A DNA stretch of 64,000 nt. It comes from Corbicula japonica (taxonomy: Eukaryota > Mollusca > Bivalvia > Venerida > Cyrenidae). The notes under the pieces are model-generated. The model was not told where the DNA came from and ran no database searches. It worked only from the letters and a program-made list of their open reading frames with translations. Location: NCBI GenBank assembly GCA_038501625.1, contig JAZAYU010000061.1, positions 3,026,303-3,090,302 of the forward strand, written 5' to 3'. This document shows positions 33,319 to 46,400 of this stretch, one piece after another (the stretch's first letter is position 1; each line of letters starts with the position of its first letter). Both the position numbers and the translations under genes were made by a program.

Positions 33319-34336
33319 AAACATGTAAATAGTTGAAATCTGTTGGTTGAAACAAGTAAATGTTTGTAATCTGTTGATTGAAACATGTAAATGTTTGTAA
33401 TCTGTTGATTTAAACATGTAAATGTTTGTAATCTGTTGATTGAAACAAGTAAATGTTTGTAATATGTTAATTGAAACATGTAAAATGTTTGTAATCTGTT
33501 GATTGAAACAAGTAAATGTTTGTAATCTGTTAATTGAAACATGTAAAATGTTTGTAATCTGTTGATTGAAACATGTAAATGTTTGTAATCTGTTGATTGA
33601 AACATGTAATTGTTTGTAATCTGTTGATTGAAACAAGTAAATGTTTGTAATCTGTTGATTGAAACAAGTAAATGTTTGTAATCTGTTGATTGATACAAGT
33701 AAATACTTGTAATCTGTTGATTGAAACAAGTAAATGGTTGTAATCTGTTGATTGAAACAGGTAAATGTATGTAATCTGTTGATTGAAACAAGTAAATGTT
33801 TGTAATCTGTTGATTGAAACAAGTAAATGTTTGTAATCTGTTGATTGAAACAAGTAAATGTTTGTAATCTGTTGATTGAAACATGTAAATGTTTGTAATC
33901 TGTTGATTGAAACAAGTAAATGTTAGAATCTGTTGATTGAAACAAGTAAATGTTTGTAATCTGTTGATTGAAACAAGTAAATGTTTGTAATCTGTTGATT
34001 GAAACAAGTAAATGTTTGTAATCTGTTGATTGAAACAAGTAAATGTTTGTAATCTGTTGATTGAAACAAGTAAATGTTTGTAATCTGTTGATTGAAACAA
34101 GTAAATGTTTGTAATCTATTGATTGAAACAAGTAAATGTTTGTAATCTGTTGATTGAAACATGTAAAATGTTTGTAATCTGTTGATTGAAACAAGTAAAT
34201 GTTTGTTATCTGTTGATTGAAACATGTAAAATGTTTGTAATCTGTTGATTGAAACATGTAAATGTTTGTAATCTGTTGATTGAAACATGTAATTGTTTGT
34301 AATCTGTTGATTGAAACATGTCAAATGTTTGTAAGT
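33319..34336. repeat. 31-bp minisatellite, about 33 units
   Basis: Consensus monomer gttgattgaaacaagtaaat plus gtttgtaatct (31 bp). Variants carry acatgt instead of acaagt, or one extra A (32 bp). The same six-monomer order of variants occurs at 33443-33629 and 34126-34312, a higher-order block. Because 31 is not a multiple of 3 and no minus-strand frame has stops, all three minus frames stay open for up to 314 codons. This is a consequence of the repeat, not a gene. Confidence 0.95.
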
Positions 34337-34674
34337 GAAAATTTAAAAAAGCAGTTATTCATTTGTGTTGTTCTCGTTGTATTACCTGGTATTTTTTAAT
34401 GTACCCAAGATTGTACCAATAACCCAAATCGAACCTTTACTTAACAAGATAACTCGGCGGCCAAATAGACATGCAGCCGCTTTTGAGTGGGTCTGTTAGC
34501 AATCGTTAATGAGAAACAACTTTTCTTGTTATACTGGTTGTTCGGTGTCTCGCTTATCTGAGAACAGCTTTCAAGGTTATAAATCAGAAATAGAACCAGT
34601 ATCAGATCTTAAGCTGACTATTTATCATAAAAATAACAAATAAATCAGATTGTTAAGAAATTAACTCGGCTGAT

Positions 34675-34797
34675 GATTATAAAACTGACATTGGTGACCC
34701 TTCACAATTCTCGAGCATCTAACTGGCTGAAATGGAGACATCGGATCCTTGAGATTTGAGAATGGTCTCCATTCTTAGCTTTATAAACTTGGAGTCT
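34675..34797. mobile_element. CCAAT-foldback MITE, diverged copy 3
   Basis: gattataaaactgacattgg through catctaactggctgaaatgg and gatccttgagatttgagaat to agctttataaacttgg. The central part is shortened. Confidence 0.7.
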
Positions 34798-34835
34798 AGT
34801 CATATGAACTCTGATTTTCATTATGTATTGTAATA

Positions 34836-35215
34836 GATGAAAAGGGAACTTTGAAAGCTATGTAACACGACATATAATATGAAAATATTGCAGGCTCGGT
34901 TTGATTAAGCCTGTTCATGGCCAGTAATGGAAATGCATATCACTGCCCACGCCGACTAGCTACCCGGGGTGAGCACAACTCAATATTTACACCAATAAAC
35001 AGTACAATTTGATCCAGTCCAAAATGGCCGAAATATTAAAACAAAAGCATTTTAGAAGTACTATTAACATAGTACATATCGTGCTCAACGACCTTAAAAG
35101 GACGTTTCTGATAACAGAACTAGACTTTTTACAGCCGCCACACGGCACAAACACCGCTGCTGTGATATTAAAATTAGATGACCTTCAAAGGACGTAACTG
35201 CTAACTGTTAAATGC
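34836..35215 (-). mobile_element. Rep-1 copy with internal deletion
   Basis: tagatgaaaagggaactttg to the block cagtacaatttgatccag, then a jump to atggccgaaatattaaaaca, and on to ttttacagccgccacacggc with ctgctgtgatatt. About 250 bp of the middle are missing compared with 27226-27860. Confidence 0.75.
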
Positions 35216-36990
35216 CGAGGCATTTCAAAATAGTCAAATGGCAGTTCACGTAAGCATCAGGTACTTTGATTCTCTGTGAATTATGCGAAGGCATTTTTAT
35301 ACGAATAAAGTAATGAAATATATTTTGAGTTTGCTGTTTGACTTTATTTTCCGTTTCTTGAAGGAAATTAAATTATATATAAACGCTGGAACTGTCTTTT
35401 GATTTACAAAAGATATCAATTTATGTAATCATGACAAATTTGTATAGTGAAACAGAAAACGCAAGCAATTAAGTAATTAAAAGTTGATCATCATCGGAAA
35501 TTATGTATTACGAAGTAATATTCCACAAACAACTAACTGCGAAAGCAAACACTATCAAAAATATTTTGCAAAATCTATCTCACCGAGTTATCCGAGTATC
35601 ACATTTTTCAATACACATTGTATATTCAACTACACAAAAAATCAAAATGCACACTTCATAAAGGTTGATATTTTAAAACGTTTTATTGAACTATTCAAAA
35701 CATTGTAAACTACAGTAAAAAACCAATATTAGAACAGACAAACACAATTGCATGTGCATCAGCGATTGCAAAATAACACATTTGTCTTATCGGTGCACTG
35801 AAGGCGATTCTTCAGCCGATAACTATTGTTTCAGCAATTAGCTTGTATCATTATCTCTTTTATTAACTTGGATGCAGTTCCACAGGAAATGTTGCGCTAT
35901 ATTATTCAATTTCACAGAAATAACTTCCCGTCTGGACATGACGAACCAACACATTTTGTATTATTAGGCATTACGTAATCGTCGGGTTTCCGGGAAGCAA
36001 TTCGGTTTTTGGTCGCATTTTTTTTGTTCCAACAATTGTTAAATAGTTTTAACAAATTGGGAAGTGACATTTCTCTTCAAAACTTGTGTAACGACCTTTC
36101 TAGAATAAATAAGTATACTCATAATTAATCGCACGTGAAAATGCAACACGATTATGGATCATAGTGTGTCATTGACTTCAAACGAGAGGACCTACCTTTA
36201 TAAGTACATGTAACATTAATAACCGATATTCAAAAACATCCCTACAGTTTCTGCACAAACTGACAAAATTTAATTTTGAAGGTGTAAAATATTTTTGAGA
36301 TAAATTTCAAGGAATAGAAAGGAAGCTAAATAAATTAGAATTCCCATACGTTCTAATACTTGCAGCTATGAGCATCTCTCGGCGAATTAGTGTATTTATA
36401 ATTTGAATGCTCAAACTTTTCAAGTGCAAAAAAAACAATTAGTAAATCTTTTGCAATCAAATAAGTGCAGAAATGTTAAAGTTCACCGGGTTACATTTTC
36501 TAGGTAAAAATTTTGATTAAAAAGTAAAATAATCATATTCAGAATATATGATTATTGATTAGCTCTTTGTAATGTACCTATGATTATGAAGGCCTTAATT
36601 AGCTGTAATTGTTAGTTAAATATGTATTTGAGGGGTGTTGGCAACCACCTGATAACGGAAACGGTATTTTGGCGAAACCTGGGCGAAGTTTTAAGTGTAT
36701 GAGTTTGTTTCTGTAAAATATGGGGTTTTGGTAACCTAGTACATGTATGAATAAAGAATTTGAAAATTTCACATTTTCATTTTCGTACTATTCGGTGGCT
36801 TTCAAAGTTCCCTTTTTATGTTTTTACAAGTTAAATGGAGTTTCTGAATACAGTAAAATAACTGTTTACCCTTTTTCATTGAAAACAGGTATTACAATTA
36901 AAATCTTTAGATCATTTTAATAAATAAAACACCATATAATAGGGATTACCCGAACCATAATCGAGAATAAAAGTTCGACGGTGGCAGTGG
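35216..36990. other. Non-coding AT-rich stretch
   Basis: No exon recognised. A scrap of Rep-1 3' end (ggctttcaaagttccc) lies at 36797-36812. Confidence 0.4.
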
Positions 36991-37250
36991 TTAGACACTG
37001 ATGCCTCCACTGCTGCAACTAAATTTGTCATAATAAAGGGCCATAACTCTGGTTAAAATGGTCACAGGAAAAATCCTTTGTTTACAATCATCTACATGTC
37101 CTGCTTGATCATCTGTGCAAGATTGAAAGAAATCCGCCTGGTAGTTTAGGAGGAGTTGATGCAATAAGATTTGGGGATATAAGTACTTACGGACAGACAG
37201 ACGTAGGAGTGCAACTCTATATGGCTCCCACTTTGTGGGGGAATAAAAAG
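36991..37250. repeat. Dispersed repeat D1, copy 1
   Basis: atgcctccactgctgcaact, gggccataactctggttaaa, gattgaaagaaatccgcctg, and the terminal hairpin ggctcccactttgtggggg. A second, shorter copy is at 56440-56668 in the same orientation. Not coding. Confidence 0.75.
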
Positions 37251-37261
37251 TAAAATATGAG

Positions 37262-37850
37262 TATTCAAATAAGACATCACAAACAATAAACGAAAATGGG
37301 AACCCTTGGGGTTACCGCCTTGGAACGGTCAGTGTTAAATAATCTGCCACTTGGGGTTTAAACCAGGTTCTAGGGTGCACCAACCTCACACTTGCTTCAA
37401 CAGGTTCTCATATCAACAAACAAGTACAAGTTGTCTTGATGAAATAACTCCAACTCACCCATCATCTAGACAATGTTGCATACAAAAGCACACAAACATA
37501 AAACATAAGAATATAATAGCATTGAAAAAGCCAAAGGGACGTGTACTAAATGATCTTACCGAGACCATGGACGCACATTAGCAAGAACACGAGGACAGGG
37601 ATAAAAGAAAAAAATCGAGCTTCTAGGTTCTTTAAAGAAAACATTTCCCCATAAACCTTCATAAACTTTCAAACCCCTGCCACCATCGTGCAACCAAAGA
37701 GGTAAGCATAATGATCAACAGTAGATGGTTAATCACCAGGCCTGCAGAGCGCTGTAGAATATCTGTAAATTCAAAAAAAAAAGGTTACCAACATATTATT
37801 CTAAAGCGCTCTACAGGCCTGGACAAGTACAAGACAAAAATACACCCACT
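37262..37850 (-). mobile_element. 5'-truncated Naiad with an inverted 5' end
   Basis: Lacks the outermost 3' end but reads attcaaataagacatcacaa through the 3' region and into the RT C-terminus (aatcaccaggcctgcagagc at about 37731). Then at 37770-37833 the same stretch appears reversed (ggttaccaacatattattct, gcgctctacaggcctgg). Such 5' inversions arise in target-primed reverse transcription. Confidence 0.75.
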
Positions 37851-38089
37851 CGTTTTAATGTCTATGGGAAAATTAAACTGGAGGGCATTTATACCAGTTT
37901 TTCCAATATATAACGGAGAGGCTGTTAATACAAGAATGGTGTTCTAATAAATTAATAATACATAAGAGAGTAACTGTACGCGTTCTAATTTTAACTTAAA
38001 CAAATACTTTGCTCCCAAGTAGAGACAATATCATCTGAGAAAGTTAAATATGCATATTAAGGACCCCCACAATTAAAACACACAAAAGT

Positions 38090-38640
38090 TAATGGATGAA
38101 AAGGAGACATTGAAAGCGACCAAACACGAAAAATAGGAATATTGCAAGCCCGGTTTTATTGACCCCTTTCATGTTTAGAAATGGAAATGCTAATACTGTC
38201 CACGCGCCTACTACGGGTTGAACGTAACTTAATATAAACAACATCAACCTTGAACCGTTCCAAACGATGGTATACATATGGCGGTGAACATGAAACCTTC
38301 AACGCGGTATTTTCAAATGAACATTATTCCATGACCAGCAGCCCGAGATAAATAATTCGGTTTGCCCTTTTCGAGAAAACACTGGGCGGAACTGAATAGA
38401 ATAAACTTTTGACGGGGGATCTGAGAATAAAAATCATGCATATCACAGAGAAGGCCAAGGGCAAATCAGGAAGTACATCCTAGTGGTGATTCAACAATAT
38501 TTAAATCTATACTGAATGGGATATTAAAAACCACCCATCTTTAAACTGGCATAAATAATAAAACAAAAGTAATGTTAGATGTACTATAAACATACACAGC
38601 AAGTATTGTGCGCAACGACCTTCACAGAAAATTTCCAAGA
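38090..38640 (-). mobile_element. Rep-1 copy, diverged, nearly one unit
   Basis: atggatgaaaaggagacattg, ccaaacgatggtatacatatg, ttattccatgaccagcagc, cgagaaaacactgggcggaa and aaaaccacccatctttaaact follow the order seen at 27226-27720. Confidence 0.75.
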
Positions 38641-40120
38641 GAATGATTAAGCCATCAAAAAGACATCAATTATATTAATAATTAATAACATATTTCATTT
38701 ATGAGATTCATATTATCCAGAATTTAGATCTTTCTGTTTTAAGATTAATTGAAATGCTGTTTGGCAGAAAATATTCAGTATAATTTTTAAATTACTTGGG
38801 AATGTTTCCATATCTAATTTAATTCTGTTTAAAGTTTTCCCGAAATGCATTATTTATATTTAATTGTTGAAGAACCAGCTTGTCGGGATTTTGTTCAGAA
38901 GAAAATACCAATTACAAAACCTCAAGACTAAAGGATAGTCTTTTACGACCTTTCTATAGAAAATAGAAGCCGAAACGAACGCTTACTTGTAGCCATACGC
39001 ATGCGCAGAAAAAAAGATCGATCTGTTTTGTTCCCTTTTTAAATAGAAAATAGAAATGAGTTGTATTGAAACAAATCACTGAGGAATTTTGAATTTTCAT
39101 AGGTTCTAAGATGCTGCAAATGTAGGGCGATTAATTTAATGAATATTTTTTGTTTGTTTAAGTTACCAGGTCTTTGATAAATGCAATATATATGGACCAG
39201 GACCACATTAAATTTCCTACAGGTCATAATGCTCATATATGATGTCCTTGTTCTACATAACGATTATAACGATTAGTAGCATTCGGAAAAATCTTACCTT
39301 GAGAGTGCTTGATATCTATATCTAAAGGAAAGATGACTAAATCCATGATCTGCTGATTTTTTGCTTGTCAGACGACAGAATTTTCATGTAGATCTATTAC
39401 AAATGTAATAGTCTCCCTCTCGTAAGTAATGGGATTTTAAGACCATAAATTGCCAAACCAAATAATACCTTCGCAATATTAAGAAATTTGAAAAAAATCT
39501 AAACATTGTCTTATGTAGAGAAATATTCATATCCGGTGTGCAAGTAATTCTTCGAATAGTCGAGCTAAAATTGTCTTAAGTTACCGAACATAAAAACTGC
39601 AGAAAAAGATCAACTATTCATATTTAGCAAACAAATGTCACGTTAAACAAGAAAAGTATTACACAGATGTGCTATATGTGGACGACATTTAAAAGAAGTT
39701 AGATGTTGGGTGTAAGAGTTCATGCAGGTGATGGATTGTTTTTAAACAAAGAAAGAATTAAGTGACAATATATTGTTGTCTTTTACTGGCAAAGGGTATT
39801 GAACGTTAAAGGATGTGCTTGTGTATTACATGTAGCTGTGGATCGCGTTGTATACAAGGAGTGCGGTTTGAAATGAAATATACCGGGTAATGGGGTTTAT
39901 GATGAAATTTGTTTGCTGAACATTTACAAGTTTGCAGTAAATGAAGTGAATGATTTGAAAAACAAACGAATTGAACAGATTTCCTTTTAAATATAATGAA
40001 AACTTGCTAGAAAATAGTGGAAGAGATAGTTGCTATAGTAACGTGAATTATGATGAAGAATTGCCAGAACTATATGTGTTGATATGTATTCATTTTAGGA
40101 TACAAAATAATTTCTCATAT
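38641..40120. other. Non-coding AT-rich stretch
   Basis: No exon, repeat family or RNA gene recognised. Confidence 0.4.
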
Positions 40121-40125
40121 TTTAA

Positions 40126-40291
40126 GGATTCACTACACTCCTCCTTGCACCTTTATCGATAAAAAGTATCAACATTTCAAAAACGGCAAAATGCGTTTCA
40201 ATGAAATTTTGCACAAATGAATGTTACTTTTGTTTAGTTTGATAATTTTCTTTTTAATCGATTGTCGAACAAGGAGGAGTGTAGTGGATCG
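40126..40291. mobile_element. 166-bp MITE flanked by TTAA
   Basis: TTAA at 40122-40125 and 40292-40295. Inverted termini ggattcactacactcctcct and the complement of aggaggagtgtagtggatcg. TTAA duplication is typical of piggyBac-type insertion. The element is too short to encode anything. Confidence 0.75.
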
Positions 40292-40299
40292 TTAAGAGC

Positions 40300-41310
40300 A
40301 CTCAAAATTTCATAAATGTAACTGATTTTTCATTATTTTCATACATGTAGTAGATTTTCAGATACTCTACTGAGAGCTATGTAAGCCATTCCTTGTAATA
40401 TCGTTTTCCCGATATCAACAGCAGCTGAAGATAATGTTAGACCTTGCACTTTGTGGACAGTTACACCAACATTTAATTTTCATGAAGGAGTTACCTGGAA
40501 ATTAAACATTATCATAGCACTAACAACATTACAATGAATTTTCTCTATATAAACTCAACAGTACCTTTCAAAATTGTCCTACCACGTACATTGCAATTTC
40601 TTTGGTACTTTCAGGATGAAAATCAGGATGAAAATCTATACTAACTTTCTATATTCAGACACAGCATCTTGATCCCGTAAACCAGGGGGCTGGGGGATGG
40701 AAGGGGATGGGGTAAGTCACACTGCAATACCACCTCAAACCAAATTATTCTGAACAACAGAAAAAAAAACCTACAAAAATGGTTTTACAATATTTATTTA
40801 CTTTATAGACACGAAATCACCTTCTTCTTGTTAAACAGAAACCCACTAGAACCGTCAATTTCAACATCAGAAACATTTGTAAACAAATAACCATCATTAT
40901 ATAGGTCACATTCACGCGCAATAATCAAGTCACAGGATCGCCAATATTCGTAAACAGAACACAAATTTCAATATCTGCCAAGAATAACTAACTGAACAAT
41001 GTCTCTTACTACAGGTACACTCTTTCTATAACTGCTTACAACAATAAACTTTCAATTCGCATATACTTAACTTAAAAGAAAACACCAACTCATCGATCTA
41101 CATGTATTTATATACATGTAATCTCTATATATCTATACTCTCTATATAGATCTATTTATATACTCAATTATAAATACCCGGTAGCTTCACCTGGAACTTG
41201 CCGTTCGCTAACGCTTAAAAGAAAACACAAAACTCATCGATCTCTTTTATAACCGGGTGCACATTTCCGATCAATAGCGATCTAGAAAACGAAACTATCT
41301 CGTAGCACGG
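40300..41310. other. Non-coding stretch
   Basis: Includes an AT-rich low-complexity patch (about 41100-41165, ctctatatatctatactctc). No gene recognised. Confidence 0.4.
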
Positions 41311-41312
41311 TA

Positions 41313-43419
41313 TGGGACCGGACACCGGATATATACGCGTTTTTGAGTCAAAACAGTTTTAAAAAGTTAACAGAAGTAAGAAAAATCGAATTCTCAGCTC
41401 ATATGACACTAATCTGACCTGGGTTTGATTTTATGTTTCTCTTACTAAAGGCCAGATATCATAAAAGTACAAGTATCAACCAAAATATCAAGATTTGTTC
41501 AACTAGATGTAAAAGTTCACCGTTGCTCACGGGAAAAATTGATGCCCATGTACCAAAATCTAGTTTCATTATTAGTTTGGTCCAAAAATGAAAATTCTGA
41601 ATCGGCAGTTTTCTTATAATCCTCCTCATGTATTCACCTTTCAATTTTTATAAAGATCGACCATAAATTGATGTCTACAGCGACAAAAAATGCATGCGCC
41701 TAGTATATTATTTAGTGCACTGGGTATACTGAGTACCTTGAAGATTACTGTATAACTAAAAAAATCACGACATAAGTCAACGTTCGAGACTTTTTCTGAT
41801 ACTGTTTTGATCATTAAAATCATGATCATAAAAACATGATTCAATTGAGGTCTTTGATATGACAGAAAATAAGTGATTTAATATTAAGATCTTGCTTTGA
41901 ATCGAAAAAAAAACGTTTTTCCATTCAGTACATAAAATATGATAAATAAATTTGATCCATTCTCTTAATCGATAATCACCATATGCTTAATGATGTTACA
42001 TCAGTGTACCTAAAATTATTACAACTCATTGCCACTGTAAAAGGGTATTATCTGGAAACTATTTTTAGGTTTTTAAAAATAGGAAAGGGGCAATAACTAT
42101 GTTAAATATTAATGATATGAAGTCCAATTTAACCGTGATCTCTATTTTCTTATGTTACACCTATGTAACAAATCATTTTACAATCATTTGCCCTTATTAG
42201 TGGTAAGATTAGTTTTCGGAACCCGAACAAGGACTTGACTTGTTGATTTGATGAAGGTATACAGAGCTATCATCCGGAAACCATGTGATCGACCGACGAG
42301 CTCACGTCTATATCCCCATGGGGGTCTAGTTATCTATCGTACTTTCAAAATGGATATCGCTTCGGGTGCCAGTGAATAAAATGAAATAATATGCAATTTG
42401 TAATTTGTTCCTAAAGTGTACTTTTAGAAAACTATAGCGCTGTCTTCCCATTAATAATCATTGCACACGAAACATGATTAAATTTTACAAATGTCGGTTT
42501 ATATGCCATATGAAACACATTTAGCTTTTATATTATTTTAATGAATAAACTTAATTAAAATTTACATATTTATCCTTTATATCAACATCTTGAAAAATAA
42601 GCGTGTGTGTCCATTGTGTAACCATGACAAACGACTTGTGTATAACTTAATAATATCAAACTATAAGCCGAACTGCATAAATGTAAGTATTTATGTGGCG
42701 TATTTCCCAACTTTACAGAATAATTAAGTGCAATGTGTTATTTATTCTTGCATATATGCTTACCTTCATTATACATTCGTAACAAACAAAATACTTACTC
42801 AATCTCTGATACAACGCTTTCCGCATGTTCCATATCTTTCTGAAAATCAAACGATACTGCCATTGATGTTGATGATTATGATGACGACGATGATGACGAT
42901 TATAATGATAATGAATGTAATTATGGTATTTTATCAATGTCATTGCTCATTTTTATAATGTATACTCAGTACAGTTGCTCAGTATACCCAGTACACATTT
43001 GAGCAAAGATTTTGAATACCCAGTACACTAAGCGTGTGCATTTTTTGTCGCTGTAGAAGTCAATATTTGGTCGATCTTACTAAAAATTGGAATGTGAGTA
43101 CATGAGGAGGAGTAAAAGAAAACTGTAGATTCAGAATTTTTATTTTTGAACGAAACTAATAATGAAACTAGACTTTCGGTACTTGGGCATCAATTCTCTC
43201 GTGAGCAACGGTGAACTTTTACAAATAGATGAACAAATCTTGATTTGTTGGTTGACACTTGTACTTTTATGATATCTGGCAAATAGTAAGAGAACCATAA
43301 AATCAAACCCAGGTGAGATTAGTGTCATATGAGCTGAGAAATCGATTTTTCTTACCTCTGGTAACTTTTAAAGACTTTGTTTTGACTCAAAACGCGGTTA
43401 TATCCGGTGTCCGGTCCCA
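41313..43419. mobile_element. 2.1-kb non-autonomous element with inverted termini of about 430 bp
   Basis: Outer ends TGGGACCGGACACCGGAT at 41313 and its complement at 43402-43419, each preceded or followed by TA (41311-41312, 43420-43421). The arms (41313-41745 and about 42960-43419) match at moderate to high identity, including cagctcatatgacactaatc, agatatcataaaagtaca and ttgctcacgggaaaaattga. The middle (41746-42960) has no frame above 76 codons, so no transposase. It could be a long-terminus DNA transposon relic with TA target preference. Confidence 0.8.
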
Positions 43420-43421
43420 TA

Positions 43422-45039
43422 CTGTGAGTAGATGTAGATAACAAAAACTTACCGCAAACAATCCTATATGGCTATATCCACTCGCACTACCTAATCATGT
43501 ATACATGCTTTGCGTGCTGAACGCCATCTTGAAAAACCAGAGGGGTCAGTTCAAAGTTATCACGAGAAATCACAACAATCAATTATCTGACTAAACCTAC
43601 ATGAAATTGCATCTTGGTAATGTAAATATTTTGTTTATATATAAACATAAAACTTTTGCATACATAACCTACGACATTATGTAACAATACACAAAATCAA
43701 GCAACACAAAAAATATGTTGACATCTTCCCTCTTACTAATCGGATTTCCTTGGGTAATACCGTACCGTTGTACATACAACATAGTTCCCGTTCAGTACTC
43801 ACTGATCTATTTATAAAGCCGGGACACATGGTACTCGACATTCGCTACAAGTCTCTATTTAAAGCCGGGCCAATTATCCCTTTGGGCCGGACTAGTTGTA
43901 CAATAGTAAAGATCCTCAAGTAATAGTTACATAGTAATAATATATTATGACCCATAATTCGTCCAGAAAAAACTCCAAACATTAAACCTGAGGCACACGA
44001 GAAATAATTTGTTTGTAACTATCTACCATTGGTGATGGATAAGTAGTGTCACGTGTCATTGTTGATTACAATAACCATACTTATGCTTATGTAACGCATC
44101 TCCCAGACGATAAACCAAAGCACTCCGTGACGGCAGATACAAAAGAGTTAATTGTTTCGAGTTTCAGATAGTGTTTACATCTGATTTCCATAATGTAATG
44201 CTTAAAAGATGCCCTTAATCAGTGATTGTATTTGCTTACACGTCCCACATCGGGAATTGTTGTGCTTGTGAAAACGTTTTGAATAAATCAACATTTTAAT
44301 GTGAGCACTTAAAATGACCACTTTGTGATGGTGTTTGTTGCGCAAGTTTAATTTTGTGGAACCTTTAGATCTAGCGATTTTTCGTTTTTATTCTTACATT
44401 TCTTAACGATTTCATAAAAAGTAACTAATTTATTTATAGTTTTATTGACCTCTATTTTGTCGTTACAGATATTTTAAAAAATTTCTTGTTGACCGATTAG
44501 ACAGCAGATATTCAAATCGTCTACAGGCGCAAAAACAATAACTTAGCCAAACAATTCATTGGAATTGATTCTTCTGTTATGTTGAAATTGATACCATACT
44601 CTTGTTCCTCCTTTTATTTTGCTTTGTTCAGTTCTTCGTCTTCCTTTGTTGCAAAACCTTTTAACATCAAGATCTCTAAGAACTGATTCATTTATTTTTG
44701 CGTATAAAATCTTTTTTGACCTATTTTCTAGATACTTCTTATTATGAATAACAAAAGAAGTGGTGATCAAAATATGGTAGAAGCTTCTAGTCAAAAAAGC
44801 GTTATCCCAGGAATAACTTGTCTGCATCCATTTGCAACGAATAAATTGAACAATTCATGCAAAATACCGGTATATGCTTCTATGTAGTGGCTACATAAAA
44901 AAGCTAACTACACTCATGACCATATAATATTTATATGACTGTTATTTGTTATCTATAATGTAAGCTAATTATGCTAAATAAATTTATAATCAAATTGTTC
45001 TAATGTTATTATGTTTTTTATTTAATTTCTATTTAAGTA
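43422..45039. other. Non-coding AT-rich stretch
   Basis: A 94-codon minus-strand frame at 44543-44827 has no motif. No repeat recognised. Confidence 0.4.
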
Positions 45040-45125
45040 TCACATAATCAATAAAACCGAGCCTGCAATAGTTTGTTGTTTGTCATGTTCGGTGATACTC
45101 AAAGTTCCTTTTTCATCTATCAAGT
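45040..45125 (+). mobile_element. Rep-1 3' fragment
   Basis: aataaaaccgagcctgcaat to tactcaaagttcctttttcatc. Only the last 85 bp of the family remain. Confidence 0.65.
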
Positions 45126-45399
45126 TATTTTGGATTAATAATTAGATACATGTATAGAAGAGGTCCTGGTGATTGGACATCACGATACTCACTGGTCATT
45201 TACATGCTCTGATAGCAACCTGAAAAAAACGTCGAGATCATTTGGATAAATCATAGGACATGCAAATCGAATCCTGGTTTACATATTAACCGAATAAAAC
45301 TAGTCTAGTTGATAGCAGATCACAGGGAATAAGAGTGTGAATATAAAAATCATTCAAATATATACTACATTAATTTATATTTACTGTTATTCAAAATAC

Positions 45400-46400
45400 A
45401 TTGTTTGTAAACAAGAGCGATGACTTTCTTGATCTTATCCTTATATTGAACATGGATAAATATAAAATATATGAGAAAAGAGATGATTTAAATTTAAATA
45501 AAGTAAATTTTCCGTTTTCATACGAGGATGTTCCTCGTGCAATATCTTACGGGGTATTTCACAGCTTGTTCGCTTTTCTAAGAGCTTGCAATAACGTTCA
45601 TGATTTCAATCTTTTGAAACAAGGTTATCGGTATCACAAAGTAAAGAAAACCTTTTGCATGTTTCATCGCCGATACCCAGTTTTAATTAAAAATACAGGT
45701 GTAGTTTCAACAAGGAATTTCACAGAAAGTTTGTTTAAGGAGATTTAATTTATAAACTGAAGAAAATAAAAGGCAATGTTAATTTCTACCGGTTATTCTT
45801 AAAAACCATCTGTAAATTCAAAGGGAAAGGTTACCAACATAATTTTCTACAGCTCTCTGCATGCCAAGTGATGAACCTATCCACAAATGATCATTATGAT
45901 GATCTATTGTGTTGTTCAAAGGTGGCAGGGGTTTAAGAGTTTATGACGGTTTATTGTGAAATATTGTAAAAGAACCTAAAAGCTCGTTTCTTTTATCCCG
46001 TCATCGTGGTCTTGCTGATTTGACTCCAGTTGCTCTGGTCTCCGTAAGATCATTGCGTACCCGCACCTTGGTTTTGTAATGCTGTAAGCTTTTTATGTTT
46101 TATTATTATGTTTGTGTGCTTTTGCATGCAACATTGTTGAGCTGATGGGTGGGTTGGAGTTATTTCTACAAAATAACCTTTACATGTTTGTTCATATGAA
46201 AACCAGTTTGGACATGTGTAAGGTTGGTGCACCAAAGAACCTGGTTTAAACCCCCAGTGGCAAATTTTTTGGCCACTGACCGTTCAAAGGCGTTAACCCC
46301 TCAGGTTCTCTTTTTCGTTACTTGTTTTTTGTGTCTGTTTTGAAACTGATTATTGTATAACCATGCTCTCTACTCCCCTCTACTTTTGGCTGTGTGAACC
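45400..46400 (+). mobile_element. 5'-truncated Naiad on the plus strand, diverged
   Basis: Starts in the RT thumb coding part, continues through the 3' region (aaacccccagtggcaaattt, ccgttcaaaggcgttaaccc) and ends near gctctctactcccctctac with ggctgtgtgaac. It is more diverged than the pair at 12801-18353. Confidence 0.8.
45401..45748 (+). pseudogene. Naiad RT thumb and C-terminal fragment
   Basis: Contains IYEKRDDLNLNKVNFPF, EDVPRAISYGVF and a diverged FLRACNNV, GYRYHK and FHRRYP, parallel to 13650-13850 of the near-full-length element. Catalytic motifs are absent. Confidence 0.75.

Noticed and set aside
33297..34324. Long minus-strand frames of 107-314 codons with repeated QSTDYKHLLVSINRLQTF-type peptides
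   Set aside because: They are produced by the stop-free 31-bp minisatellite, which rotates through all three frames. There is no start, promoter or non-repeat coding sequence.
33319..34336. CRISPR-like look of a short regular repeat
   Set aside because: There are no unique spacers: the 31-bp units are contiguous. The genome is eukaryotic.
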